A stretch of DNA of 7,246 bases, taken from NCBI GenBank assembly GCA_038253135.1, contig JBBSHJ010000134.1:1-7246 (forward strand). The letters run 5' to 3'. The translations under genes and the position numbers were made by a program. Under the pieces are notes generated by a model. That model saw only the letters and a program-made list of their open reading frames with translations. It made no database searches and had not been told where the DNA came from. Shown here in pieces: positions 1 through 5,929 of this stretch. Every line of letters starts with the position of its first letter. Position 1 is the first letter of the stretch. This DNA is from JBBSHJ01 sp038253135. Its GTDB lineage: Bacteria; Actinomycetota; Actinomycetes; Mycobacteriales; QHCD01.

Positions 1-2
1 AG

Positions 3-104
3 GTCAGCGATGCCGAGATGACCGCCATCAAGCCGCAGATCAAACCCGACGCCTTCCACGGGGAGTGGAACTACACCATCCGTCCCCGAACTACACCGGC
101 GTAA
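3..104 (+). mobile_element. C-terminal end of an ISAzo13-family transposase (partial)
   Basis: The window opens inside a plus-strand reading frame that ends in TAA after 33 codons. The tail contains FHGEWNYTIRP, which matches the conserved C-terminus of ISAzo13-type (DDE_Tnp_ISAZ013) transposases, preceded by a VSDAEM segment that also fits the family end. This enzyme would cut and join IS ends in the host chromosome; only its last 33 residues are visible, so catalytic residues cannot be judged. The AT-richer stretch just after the stop (about 105-137, with ttatttcctcgcaagccc) is a plausible right-end terminal repeat of the same element, but the left end lies outside the window so the repeat cannot be confirmed. 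The family assignment rests on recognising the tail motif only. Confidence 0.7.
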
Positions 105-725
105 CTAACCCGACTGTCTTATTTCCTCGCAAGCCCTAACGCGGCTGCACGGCGCTTGGGTCGCCCGCGGTACGTGTTCGGAGTCGCTCGATGTCGGAGG
201 TTGCAGGTGGACCAGGTCGGTGAAGGCGATGAGCTGGGGCACGGGAAAGAACCATCCACGCCGGTCGATGCCGAGTGAGGCCTGGATTCGTTCGGCCGTC
301 CAGAAGCGGGCAGCCCGCTCAAGTGCGCCGGCGGTGGGGTGCTCATGGATCCGGCATCCGTCGCGGACGTAGGTGAGCACAGTAGTAGCCGGGTCCAGCC
401 GCCCGATGGGCACCGCAACGCGGACACGACCAGTTCCACTGTTGGCTCGGTGGAACGGGTGTTTCCAGAAATCTATGGTGGTGAAATAGATCCCGCTGTT
501 GCGGTACTCCCTACCCAGCAGCGGCTCGGCGAGATCGCGCCAGAGCTCGCTGAAGCGGTCCGGCTGGTCCCGGACGGTCTGCTGGTGTTTCGGATGGTCA
601 GGGAGCGCGCTGAGCGGGCGCAGTCCACCCCTGGCAAGCAGCGTCTCGATACCGGCACCCGGTCGGTAGTGGAAGGCGGTCGTCGTCGAGCACGGACGAG
701 TCGAAGAGGCCGCGTCGAAATCCAT
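105..725 (-). CDS. Hypothetical protein, faintly ADP-ribosyltransferase-like, 3' end altered by IS
   Basis: I do not recognise this protein with certainty. The ATG start at 725 gives 206 residues; a TTG at 761 would add 12. Neither has a clear Shine-Dalgarno sequence. Codon use is strongly G/C-ending, so the frame looks genuinely coding. Features seen: an N-terminal AFHYRPGAG followed by IETLLARGGLRPL, a mid-protein GIYFTTIDFW, then a basic strand RVRVAVPIGRLD, and a Trp/Phe-rich GWFFPVPQLIAFTDL. An early H-Y pair with 'I..LL..GGLRP' and a later 'GIYFT' recall the layout of ADP-ribosyltransferase or RNA 2'-phosphotransferase folds such as DarT; this is inference from pattern, not a family match. 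The last residues, ending RACEEIRQSG, are encoded in what is probably the terminal repeat of the neighbouring ISAzo13 element, so the native C-terminus is probably lost. It runs in the same direction as the Rieske gene upstream, with a gap of about 175 bases. Confidence 0.6.
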   Translation of the reverse strand: MDFDAASSTRPCSTTTAFHYRPGAGIETLLARGGLRPLSALPDHPKHQQTVRDQPDRFSELWRDLAEPLLGREYRNSGIYFTTIDFWKHPFHRANSGTGRVRVAVPIGRLDPATTVLTYVRDGCRIHEHPTAGALERAARFWTAERIQASLGIDRRGWFFPVPQLIAFTDLVHLQPPTSSDSEHVPRATQAPCSRVRACEEIRQSG

Positions 726-823
726 CGCACCATGTTCGCCACGGCAGGCGTACCGAAACAAGCGATATTCCCGACTGAAAACGCCGCATCGCGACCGAAG
801 CCCTCACAGTCTGCCGGCCCCTG

Positions 824-839
824 ATCACGACCACGTGAT
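824..839. repeat. Small inverted repeat ATCACG-acca-CGTGAT
   Basis: Two perfect six-base arms flank a four-base loop in the gap between the Rieske gene stop and the downstream hypothetical gene, about 100 bases upstream of that gene's ATG. There is no T-run on either side, so it does not look like an intrinsic terminator; it could be an operator or a weak hairpin, or chance. Confidence 0.3.
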
Positions 840-901
840 GCGGTAGTCGATCCTCTTGCTGGGCGGCCGTTCGCAGCGGCGCGCTGGCCCTGGGCCGGGT
901 G

Positions 902-2005
902 TCAGGAGTCCGCTGACGGCAGCGGCACACCGCGACGGGCGAGGAGATCCTTGAGGGACTGGATGATCGGAAAGACCTCGTTGTTGAGGTCGGCACCCTG
1001 GGCCTCGTAGGCGTGCTGTTCGGCTTCGACGATGTGGCGGTCCTGGCCGAAGATGCCCTCGGTGAAAAGGGTGATGACCGGCCAGAGCAGGTGAATCAAC
1101 CCGGGGATCGGCGGCTTCTGGACCATGATCAGACCGTAGGTGTGGTTGCGGTGCTGGGCGCGGTCGGTGGGCACGTAGGCGTTCCACAGGTCGAGGGCCC
1201 GGGGCTCCTCGCGCTGGCCGTCGGTCCAGTAACGCAGCGTCTGGTACGGATATCCGGTGCGGATGGTCATCAGGTCGACGTACTTGTCGGTGTTGCTGGT
1301 GCCGATGATCAGCCGCTCACCGAAGGACTGCTTGCCCTCGGTGCGGCCGAAGGAGTAGTCGGCCTCCAGCCAGTCCTCGCCCTCGCGGACGTCCAGCAGC
1401 TTGGCCCGGATCCGGCCCATCAGGCCGCGGTGCAGGAACTGGTGGTTCATGTCCATCAGGTTCTCGTGCATGAACGAGTAGTGGCAGGCGATGTCCCGGT
1501 CCAGCACCCGGGTCTTGTAGCGCCGGTCGTCGAAGAAGGGCAGGTCCGGCGGCTGGGTCGCCTCGGCCAGTTCCTGGTTGCCGGGGAAGACGAACACGAA
1601 GCCGTAGGCCTCCCGGCACGCGTACCGGCGCACGCCGTTCGGCAGCGACCGCCCCCGGTCCAGGTAGGGAATGCTCACGCACGCGCCGGTGCGGTCATAG
1701 GCCCAGCAGTGGTAGCTGCACTGCAACTGCTCGTCCTTGACCACGCCCAGGCTGAGTGGCACCTGCCGGTGGGCGCACCGGTCTTCCAGCGCGTACGGCG
1801 CGCCGCCCGACTCCGGCCGCACCAGCACGATCTCGGCGCCGGCGAAAGCAACAGCCAATGTTTTGCCGGCCTTTAGATTTCGGGACCGCGCCAGGGGATA
1901 CCAGAAATCTGGATCGAGCCCGGTGGTGCGCGTGGGAGGGGCATCGCCCTCGGGGGCGACGTCGCGGTACTTGCGCAGTGGGTGTCTCGTCTGCGGGAGC
2001 GCCAT
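902..2005 (-). CDS. Rieske non-heme iron ring-hydroxylating oxygenase, alpha subunit
   Basis: The 367-residue product is a cytoplasmic Rieske oxygenase that would add oxygen to, or demethylate, an aromatic or polycyclic substrate using electrons from a separate reductase and ferredoxin. Residues 37-100 form the Rieske domain with the [2Fe-2S] ligands C77-A-H79 and C96-S-Y-H99 (CxH-x16-CxxH). The catalytic domain carries HENLMDMNHQFLH, giving the bridging D185 and iron ligands H188 and H192; D322 in QDRHIVEAEQ is a candidate third ligand. The H-x3-H spacing and the C-terminal DLNNEVFPII stretch resemble the pheophorbide/chlorophyllide-oxygenase-like 'subunit alpha' group rather than naphthalene dioxygenase. 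It looks intact and full length. ATG at 2005 was chosen over TTG at 2014, but neither has a good ribosome binding site. No beta subunit, ferredoxin or reductase gene is adjacent, so partners must lie elsewhere. The substrate cannot be told from the sequence. Confidence 0.93.
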   Translation of the reverse strand: MALPQTRHPLRKYRDVAPEGDAPPTRTTGLDPDFWYPLARSRNLKAGKTLAVAFAGAEIVLVRPESGGAPYALEDRCAHRQVPLSLGVVKDEQLQCSYHCWAYDRTGACVSIPYLDRGRSLPNGVRRYACREAYGFVFVFPGNQELAEATQPPDLPFFDDRRYKTRVLDRDIACHYSFMHENLMDMNHQFLHRGLMGRIRAKLLDVREGEDWLEADYSFGRTEGKQSFGERLIIGTSNTDKYVDLMTIRTGYPYQTLRYWTDGQREEPRALDLWNAYVPTDRAQHRNHTYGLIMVQKPPIPGLIHLLWPVITLFTEGIFGQDRHIVEAEQHAYEAQGADLNNEVFPIIQSLKDLLARRGVPLPSADS

Positions 2006-2138
2006 GCCGGACAAGGTACCGGTTGGTGATCTGCCGGCAACAGCGACCGGCTTCGAGGTCAGCGAGCTCTTCCTCGGCGCGACGCCGGAGCCGGCCGGTC
2101 GGCGGCTGCGGACGCGGCAGCGGGACGACTACTTCATT

Positions 2139-2153
2139 CCCCAATGTTTGGGG
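2139..2153. promoter_or_regulatory. Operator-like palindrome CCCCAA-tgt-TTGGGG upstream of Rieske gene
   Basis: Perfect six-base arms with a three-base centre stand alone in the 188-base space between the CoA-binding ORF and the Rieske ATG. No T-run follows in either direction, which argues against a terminator. It lies just downstream of a candidate promoter, where a repressor could block transcription start. Regulation is inference. Confidence 0.4.
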
Positions 2154-2167
2154 GCCCACCGGACCCG

Positions 2168-2197
2168 TCTGTATCACTATTTCTCAGAAGACCTCAA
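2168..2197 (-). promoter_or_regulatory. Candidate promoter for the Rieske gene (TTGAGG-18-TACAGA)
   Basis: On the minus strand TTGAGG (2192-2197) and TACAGA (2168-2173) are separated by 18 bases, in an unusually AT-rich patch for this window. This resembles a vegetative actinomycete promoter, although the last base of the -10 box is not T. The expected start would be near 2160, leaving an untranslated leader of about 155 bases that contains the CCCCAA/TTGGGG palindrome. The -35 box overlaps the frameshifted tail of the preceding ORF, beyond that gene's ancestral stop at 2294. Confidence 0.25.
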
Positions 2198-2742
2198 GTG
2201 CCCGCCAGGTCGAGCCAATCGGCGTTCGGCCGAGTGCGCCAGTAATACATCCCAGGAAGGCGCCGTAGCAGGTGGCTCCATACCTGGATTGCCTCACCGG
2301 GATCCCGCAACCTCACGGGCGACGTCGCCGATGTAGGCGTCCTCGTGTAGCGGAGGCCGGCGGCCTCGACCGCGCTGCGCCACCGCTCGGAGTCCGGCGA
2401 CGGGGCGACGCCGCGCGGGTCATGGTCCCCGGCCGGGTTCAACCCCGACTGGCGCCAGATCGTCGTCGCGCCGATCCGCTCGGCTTCCTCGAGCAGGTGC
2501 AGCAATTCCTCGATCGGACGGAAGACGTAGGCGAGATCGGCCGCCTCAGGTGGCACACCGGTCTTGTGGCTGACGGCCTTGCCGTCGACGAGCTCGTGAC
2601 GGAAATAGTCGTCAGGGGCTGGGCCGCCCTTGCAGATGACGTCGAATCCGGCTCGCACCAGCGAGTCGGGCACGTCCGAGTCGGGCCAGTCGTGCAGCAC
2701 GATCCGGTGCGCCTGTCGCAGGGTTTCCGCCGCTGTCGTCAT
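2194..2742 (-). CDS. CoA-binding-domain (CoA_binding_2, YccU-like) protein with C-terminal frameshift
   Basis: The ATG at 2742 is preceded by a good ribosome binding site (AAAGGGAG, four bases away). The open frame gives 182 residues, but only residues 1-132 look native. RIVLHDWPDSDVP and DLAYVFRPIEEL, followed by IGATTIWRQSG, match the Rossmann-like CoA_binding_2 fold, a small cytoplasmic domain family of mostly unknown role. After GLRY the frame degenerates into TRTPTSATSP. Skipping two bases at 2345-2346 restores EDAYIGDVAREVAGSR and a TGA at 2294-2296, a typical ending that gives about 149 residues. One base therefore appears to be lost near 2345, and the last 50 residues of the present ORF are out-of-frame sequence. 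The Rossmann core is complete, so partial function is possible. The AraC-type gene lies 102 bases upstream on the same strand. A sequencing error cannot be excluded. Confidence 0.8.
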   Translation of the reverse strand: MTTAAETLRQAHRIVLHDWPDSDVPDSLVRAGFDVICKGGPAPDDYFRHELVDGKAVSHKTGVPPEAADLAYVFRPIEELLHLLEEAERIGATTIWRQSGLNPAGDHDPRGVAPSPDSERWRSAVEAAGLRYTRTPTSATSPVRLRDPGEAIQVWSHLLRRLPGMYYWRTRPNADWLDLAGT

Positions 2743-2844
2743 CTCGCTCCCTTTCCCTTGACCGGGTAATTCGCCCGCTTGTCAGCGGATCAGAGGATGC
2801 GACAGACGATAGGCGCTCGCAAGGAATCGTTGCTTGTCGAAATG

Positions 2845-3573
2845 TCACCAGCCGCGGCCGAGAAGCTCGGTCGGTGTCCGTCCCGTCAGAGCCCGCGCCT
2901 CGTGGCAGAGGTGAGCGTGATCGGCGTACCCGGCCCGGTCGGCCCGCTCCGCCCACGACCGTGAGGTCCCCTCGGCGCCGAGCAGTCGATAGAGCCGCGC
3001 CACCCGAAGAAGCATCGACGGCGGCTGCCCGGTCGCGGCCCGCACGGCGCGATGCAGATACCCGCGGCTGCAACCCAGCTCACGTGAGAGGGCCGCAACG
3101 CTCGGTGCGCCCGCATCCATGAGTCTCAGCGCCCGTACGACGGTCGGATTGGGTGGCGGCTGACCGTCGGCAATGTCACGAAGCCAGCGGTCGGCGGCAC
3201 CCGCCCGCCGGCCGGGCGGCGTTTCGGCCAACCGATCGACAAAAGCTGCGCTTCGCGGGAGTCCCATTCCCACGTCGTCGAGGGACACGGCCTGGTCGGC
3301 AAGATCGGCGATCGCCGGGCCGAAGACCCGTGCCGCGGCGTATCACGGCAGGTCGATCTGCACGCCCTCGGCCCGGCAGAGCAGACGAGACCGGCCGTAC
3401 CCGGACTGCGCGCCGATCACGAACCCGCCACGCCCCGAGGCCAACGCATGTGCGCCGACGCCGACCTGGTAGGACGACCCGAAGGCGAGCACGACGAGCA
3501 GCCCGGCCTGCGCCATCTCCAGATCCATATGGCCATCACCCGCATCGGCGAACTCCCGCAGCCGCGGCTCCAT
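2845..3573 (-). pseudogene. AraC-family transcriptional regulator interrupted by in-frame TGA
   Basis: Read through one stop codon, this locus encodes a regulator of about 242 residues. The N-terminal part (1-76, from ATG 3573) is a sensor-like domain ending EGVQIDLP. TGA at 3343-3345 follows, and the same frame continues as YAAARVFGPAIADLADQA, a typical linker for AraC proteins with a DUF6597-like N-terminus. The C-terminal part (roughly 158-236) holds two helix-turn-helix units: SVAALSRELGCSRGYLHRAV and the family signature GYADHAHLCHEARALTGRTP. Because both sides lie in one frame, the lesion is a single nonsense codon, not a frameshift. The downstream half can be opened from GTG at 3288 as a 147-residue DNA-binding domain, but I see no ribosome binding site that assures this. 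The natural target may have been the CoA-binding gene 102 bases downstream. An earlier ATG at 3663 would add 30 unusual Arg-rich residues and is less likely. Confidence 0.82.
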
Positions 3574-3697
3574 TCCGCGGACTCTACGCAGCCGGGTCGC
3601 GACGGAGCGAGCGCAACTCCTGATCCGGCGGCCAGCCGGGGTGTCCCGCGCGGCTGTGATCATTGCGTCGTGCTGTGCCCGCCGATCTCGAGAGCCG

Positions 3698-4840
3698 CTA
3701 GAAGTCGATACGCATGAGGATGCGCTTGTTGGTGGGCCGGCCGACTTCGATCAGGCCGGCTGCGGCGAAGACGCCTGGAGTGCCGACATGCCCGAACTCG
3801 CTGACGTGCGGATAGCCCTCCAAAGCGTGGGCGCCGCGTCGCCGGGCGAAGTCGACGGCAGCGCGGGCGAGCGCTCGGCTGATGCCGCGACGCCGAAATC
3901 CCGCGCGCGTCACAAAGCAGGTCACAGCCCAGACGCTGTCATCGGTCTTGTCTTCGGACCGGCCCGTCCACGGAACGCGGCAGTGGCTCAGCAGGCGTCC
4001 GTTGGCCGGCCGCGGGTCAACCGCACACCAGCCGGCCGGCTCACCGTCGACGTACGCGACCAGACCGGTCGTCGTGGCCGACTGTGGCTGCCCGCAGACC
4101 GTCTGCTCCTGCAGCCGGTCGGCGAGCGCCGCAGAACCGACCGAACCCCACCCCTCGTGTGGTCGCATCTTGTAACGCTGACACCAGCATCGGGACGGAT
4201 CGCCACGTGTGCCGAACACGGCTTGCAGGTCCTCCCAGGTCGCCTCATTGGCGGGGACGATTCTGAGCTGCTCGTCGGTGGCCTGCGGCCTCCGGCGAGC
4301 CACGGCATCGCCTGCGCCGGCCCGGTCCCTCCGATGATTGCCCGCGGCTCGACGCACTCGTCGATCGGTCTCGTCGACCCGGTCAGGACCGGGCCGATCT
4401 GGCTCCGGCGTCTTCTCGACAGGAGGGACAGTCACGGCGAGATGAATGGTCACGGTGTCACCGTCGACGAGCCCCAGAGGCTTGCGCACCAGGTCCTTCA
4501 GCGGCACGACGTACTGCCCGTCCTTCGGCCACAGCGCGGTTGTCCACTCGCTGGCTCCGATCCGCACCTGCACCCGGATCATTCCCCGGTAGTAGCTGAG
4601 GCCCGCGGCGACGGCCTTGAGCTCGAGGCTCTGCTCCTTCGGCACCTGGACGAAGTAGTACGGCGCCGGGCCGCGCCACTGAAAGATCTCGCCGGCGAAC
4701 TCCAACTCCAGGCGGTCACCTGCTTCGCCGGCCTCCGTGCGGGCCTGCGATGACAGATGACGAAGCGCCCGGGTGAACTTTTCGCCCTCACGGGCGGCAG
4801 CACGGGCATTCCTGGCCGCGGTTGACTGCTTCTTCGGCAT
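3698..4840 (-). CDS. DUF1905 domain fused to GNAT N-acetyltransferase
   Basis: The ATG at 4838-4840 has an upstream GGGGAAGAG ribosome binding site about eight bases away and gives 380 residues; the longer open frame to 4942 is not needed. Residues 1-40 are a basic, Ala/Arg-rich leader. Residues 44-137 form a DUF1905 beta-barrel: FAGEIFQWRGPAPYYFVQVP, then YRGMIRVQVRIGASEWTTAL, ending GLVDGDTVTIHL. A charged Arg/Asp/Pro-rich linker follows (138-190). Residues 191-380 are a GNAT domain starting LRIVPANEATWEDL, with a Cys/Trp motif DPSRCWCQRYKM (214-225) found in a GNAT subgroup and an acetyl-CoA loop FRRRGISRALARAA (315-328), where Ser sits at the usual Gly/Ala position. It would transfer an acyl group from CoA; the acceptor is unknown. 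DUF1905 is more often alone or joined to a YdeI/OmpD-type domain. The fusion may have come from loss of a stop between two genes; GTG near residue 180 could be an old GNAT start. Confidence 0.85.
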   Translation of the reverse strand: MPKKQSTAARNARAAAREGEKFTRALRHLSSQARTEAGEAGDRLELEFAGEIFQWRGPAPYYFVQVPKEQSLELKAVAAGLSYYRGMIRVQVRIGASEWTTALWPKDGQYVVPLKDLVRKPLGLVDGDTVTIHLAVTVPPVEKTPEPDRPGPDRVDETDRRVRRAAGNHRRDRAGAGDAVARRRPQATDEQLRIVPANEATWEDLQAVFGTRGDPSRCWCQRYKMRPHEGWGSVGSAALADRLQEQTVCGQPQSATTTGLVAYVDGEPAGWCAVDPRPANGRLLSHCRVPWTGRSEDKTDDSVWAVTCFVTRAGFRRRGISRALARAAVDFARRRGAHALEGYPHVSEFGHVGTPGVFAAAGLIEVGRPTNKRILMRIDF

Positions 4841-5018
4841 GTCGGCATCTCTTCCCCGTCGGCCCCACGCACCGCCGGTAGCAGATGACAACCAGGCAAG
4901 GCTTGCGGGCCCCAGGAGACCTTGGCCGACGAATGCCACCACGGCGTGGGCGCCGATGGCAAACGGCGAGCGGCGTTCGCGTCATGCCGCAGCCCGCACC
5001 GTAGCACGCGCGACGACA
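4841..5018. other. Intergenic stretch with no supported gene
   Basis: Between the DUF1905-GNAT start and a short plus-strand ORF I see only the ribosome binding site of the fusion gene (about 4849-4857 on the minus strand) and weak open frames with no recognisable protein character. No terminator-like hairpin with a T-run is apparent. Confidence 0.4.
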
Positions 5019-5132
5019 ATGCGGATCTCAATGGCACAGGCGAACAACCGCACCGCGCGGCATTTCGGCGAGGCCGCGGCGCTGAGCATGTTTGACACCG
5101 TCGCGGCGGCGCTGGCCGACCTCGAGCGGTAA
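5019..5132 (+). CDS. Short plus-strand ORF, possible C-terminal relic of a lost gene
   Basis: ATG at 5019 (or 5031) opens 37 (or 33) codons ending in TAA. The segment RHFGEAAALSMFDTVAAALA has a natural amphipathic-helix composition with strongly G/C-ending codons, unlike the noise frames around it, and it ends cleanly in ADLER. This looks like the C-terminal helix of a larger protein, perhaps a small regulator, whose front is missing, or a genuine micro-ORF. There is no clear ribosome binding site before either ATG. It is the only supported plus-strand frame between the IS remnants and would converge with the DinB-type gene, which ends 21 bases further on. The function is unknown. Confidence 0.35.
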   Translation: MRISMAQANNRTARHFGEAAALSMFDTVAAALADLER

Positions 5133-5153
5133 GCCGGCGGCTGATGGGCGGCA

Positions 5154-5666
5154 TCACGTCAGGGCGAGCCACAACCGGCCGTCGATGAGCTCGCGGGCGG
5201 CGTCGAGATGGCCGGCGTGGCAGGCCGTCTCGATCAGCACGTGGAAGACCACCTCCCGCACCGTGTGGAGCCGCCACTCACCGAAGAGCCCGGCCGGCCA
5301 CCACGCCGGCGCTGCGTCCAGATCGACGCCGGCCATGATCTCGTCGGCGTGACCGATCTCGCGACGATAGGTGCCGAGGACCTCCTGGGCCGGCACGTCC
5401 GCGGCGACCCGCCACGCGTTATCTGCCGACAAGTGCACGGCGTCGATGACGGTCCGCTCGCCGGCGATGACGCCACGAAACCAGAACCGCTCGTCGTCGA
5501 GGGCCAGATGCCTGACCAGCCCGAGGCAGCTCCAGCCCGACGGCAGCGTCGGCCGGCGCAACGCCTCGTCGTCGAGCCCGTCGAGGACGCCGAGCACGTG
5601 TTGTCGCGCATCAGTCAGGCCGGCGGAAAGGGCCGCCCGTTCGCCGCGCAATCCGAGGTGCGTCAT
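5154..5666 (-). CDS. DinB/DUF664-type four-helix protein
   Basis: ATG at 5666 sits four bases behind a near-ideal GGAGG, which decides the start against the longer open frame to 5831; the product has 170 residues, usual for the family. DinB/DUF664 proteins are small cytoplasmic four-helix bundles that bind a divalent metal through histidines; in actinomycetes several are thought to be mycothiol- or bacillithiol-dependent transferases or isomerases. Seen here: GWSCLGLVRHLALDDERFW (H53 in the second helix), a middle helix around TYRREIGHADEI, and the C-terminal HVLIETACHAGHLDAAREL with H142, H150 and H153, the characteristic end of DUF664-like members. No lesion is visible. It is transcribed away from the IS1380 remnant with about 260 bases of non-coding DNA upstream carrying two small palindromes. 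The substrate is not predictable. Confidence 0.87.
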   Translation of the reverse strand: MTHLGLRGERAALSAGLTDARQHVLGVLDGLDDEALRRPTLPSGWSCLGLVRHLALDDERFWFRGVIAGERTVIDAVHLSADNAWRVAADVPAQEVLGTYRREIGHADEIMAGVDLDAAPAWWPAGLFGEWRLHTVREVVFHVLIETACHAGHLDAARELIDGRLWLALT

Positions 5667-5686
5667 GGTGCCTCCAATCGTCAATG

Positions 5687-5705
5687 CACCGGGCAGTTGC
5701 CGGTG
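5687..5705. repeat. Inverted repeat CACCGG-n7-CCGGTG before the DinB-type gene
   Basis: Perfect six-base arms are separated by seven bases (gcagttg), 21-39 bases upstream of the DinB-type ATG, just ahead of its ribosome binding site. The position suits an operator or a leader hairpin, but GC-rich repeats of this size are frequent in such genomes. Confidence 0.3.
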
Positions 5706-5748
5706 TAGCCGGGTGACGGTCGAGCGAGAAGGGATCCGACAAAATCGC

Positions 5749-5762
5749 CGCGACAAGTCGCG
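5749..5762. repeat. Inverted repeat CGCGAC-aa-GTCGCG upstream of the DinB-type gene
   Basis: Six-base perfect arms with a two-base centre lie 83-96 bases upstream of the DinB-type start, in a non-coding region. The nearly continuous symmetry is typical of a dimeric repressor site. No regulator gene is adjacent to support it. Confidence 0.3.
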
Positions 5763-5929
5763 AGGAGTTGCCCAGGGGCGAGCAGTGCGGCGCCGCGGGC
5801 GATGGCAGGCTGTCGGCATGGCGCTCAGCACGCACGACCACGTCGATGATCCGCATCGTTGCGTTCCCGGCTGTCACGTCGGGTCGGCGTTTTCCGGTTT
5901 CTGGGTCGGGCGGTTGGGGGCCGCGGTGG

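Noticed and set aside
824..839. Inverted repeat after the Rieske gene as an intrinsic terminator
   Set aside because: The stem is only six pairs and there is no T-run on either strand.
1013..1876. Long plus-strand open frame of 287 codons opposite the Rieske gene
   Set aside because: It is the antisense of a well-supported Rieske oxygenase and has Val/Gly/Pro-rich composition without any recognisable domain, as expected from high-GC codon bias.
3343..3345. Possible selenocysteine recoding of the TGA in the AraC gene
   Set aside because: There is no reason for selenocysteine in a regulator of this family and no evident downstream insertion hairpin; a plain nonsense mutation is simpler.
3641..4753. 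Plus-strand open frame of 370 codons opposite the DUF1905-GNAT gene
   Set aside because: The minus-strand reading has two clear domains and a ribosome binding site; the plus-strand reading is a compositional shadow.
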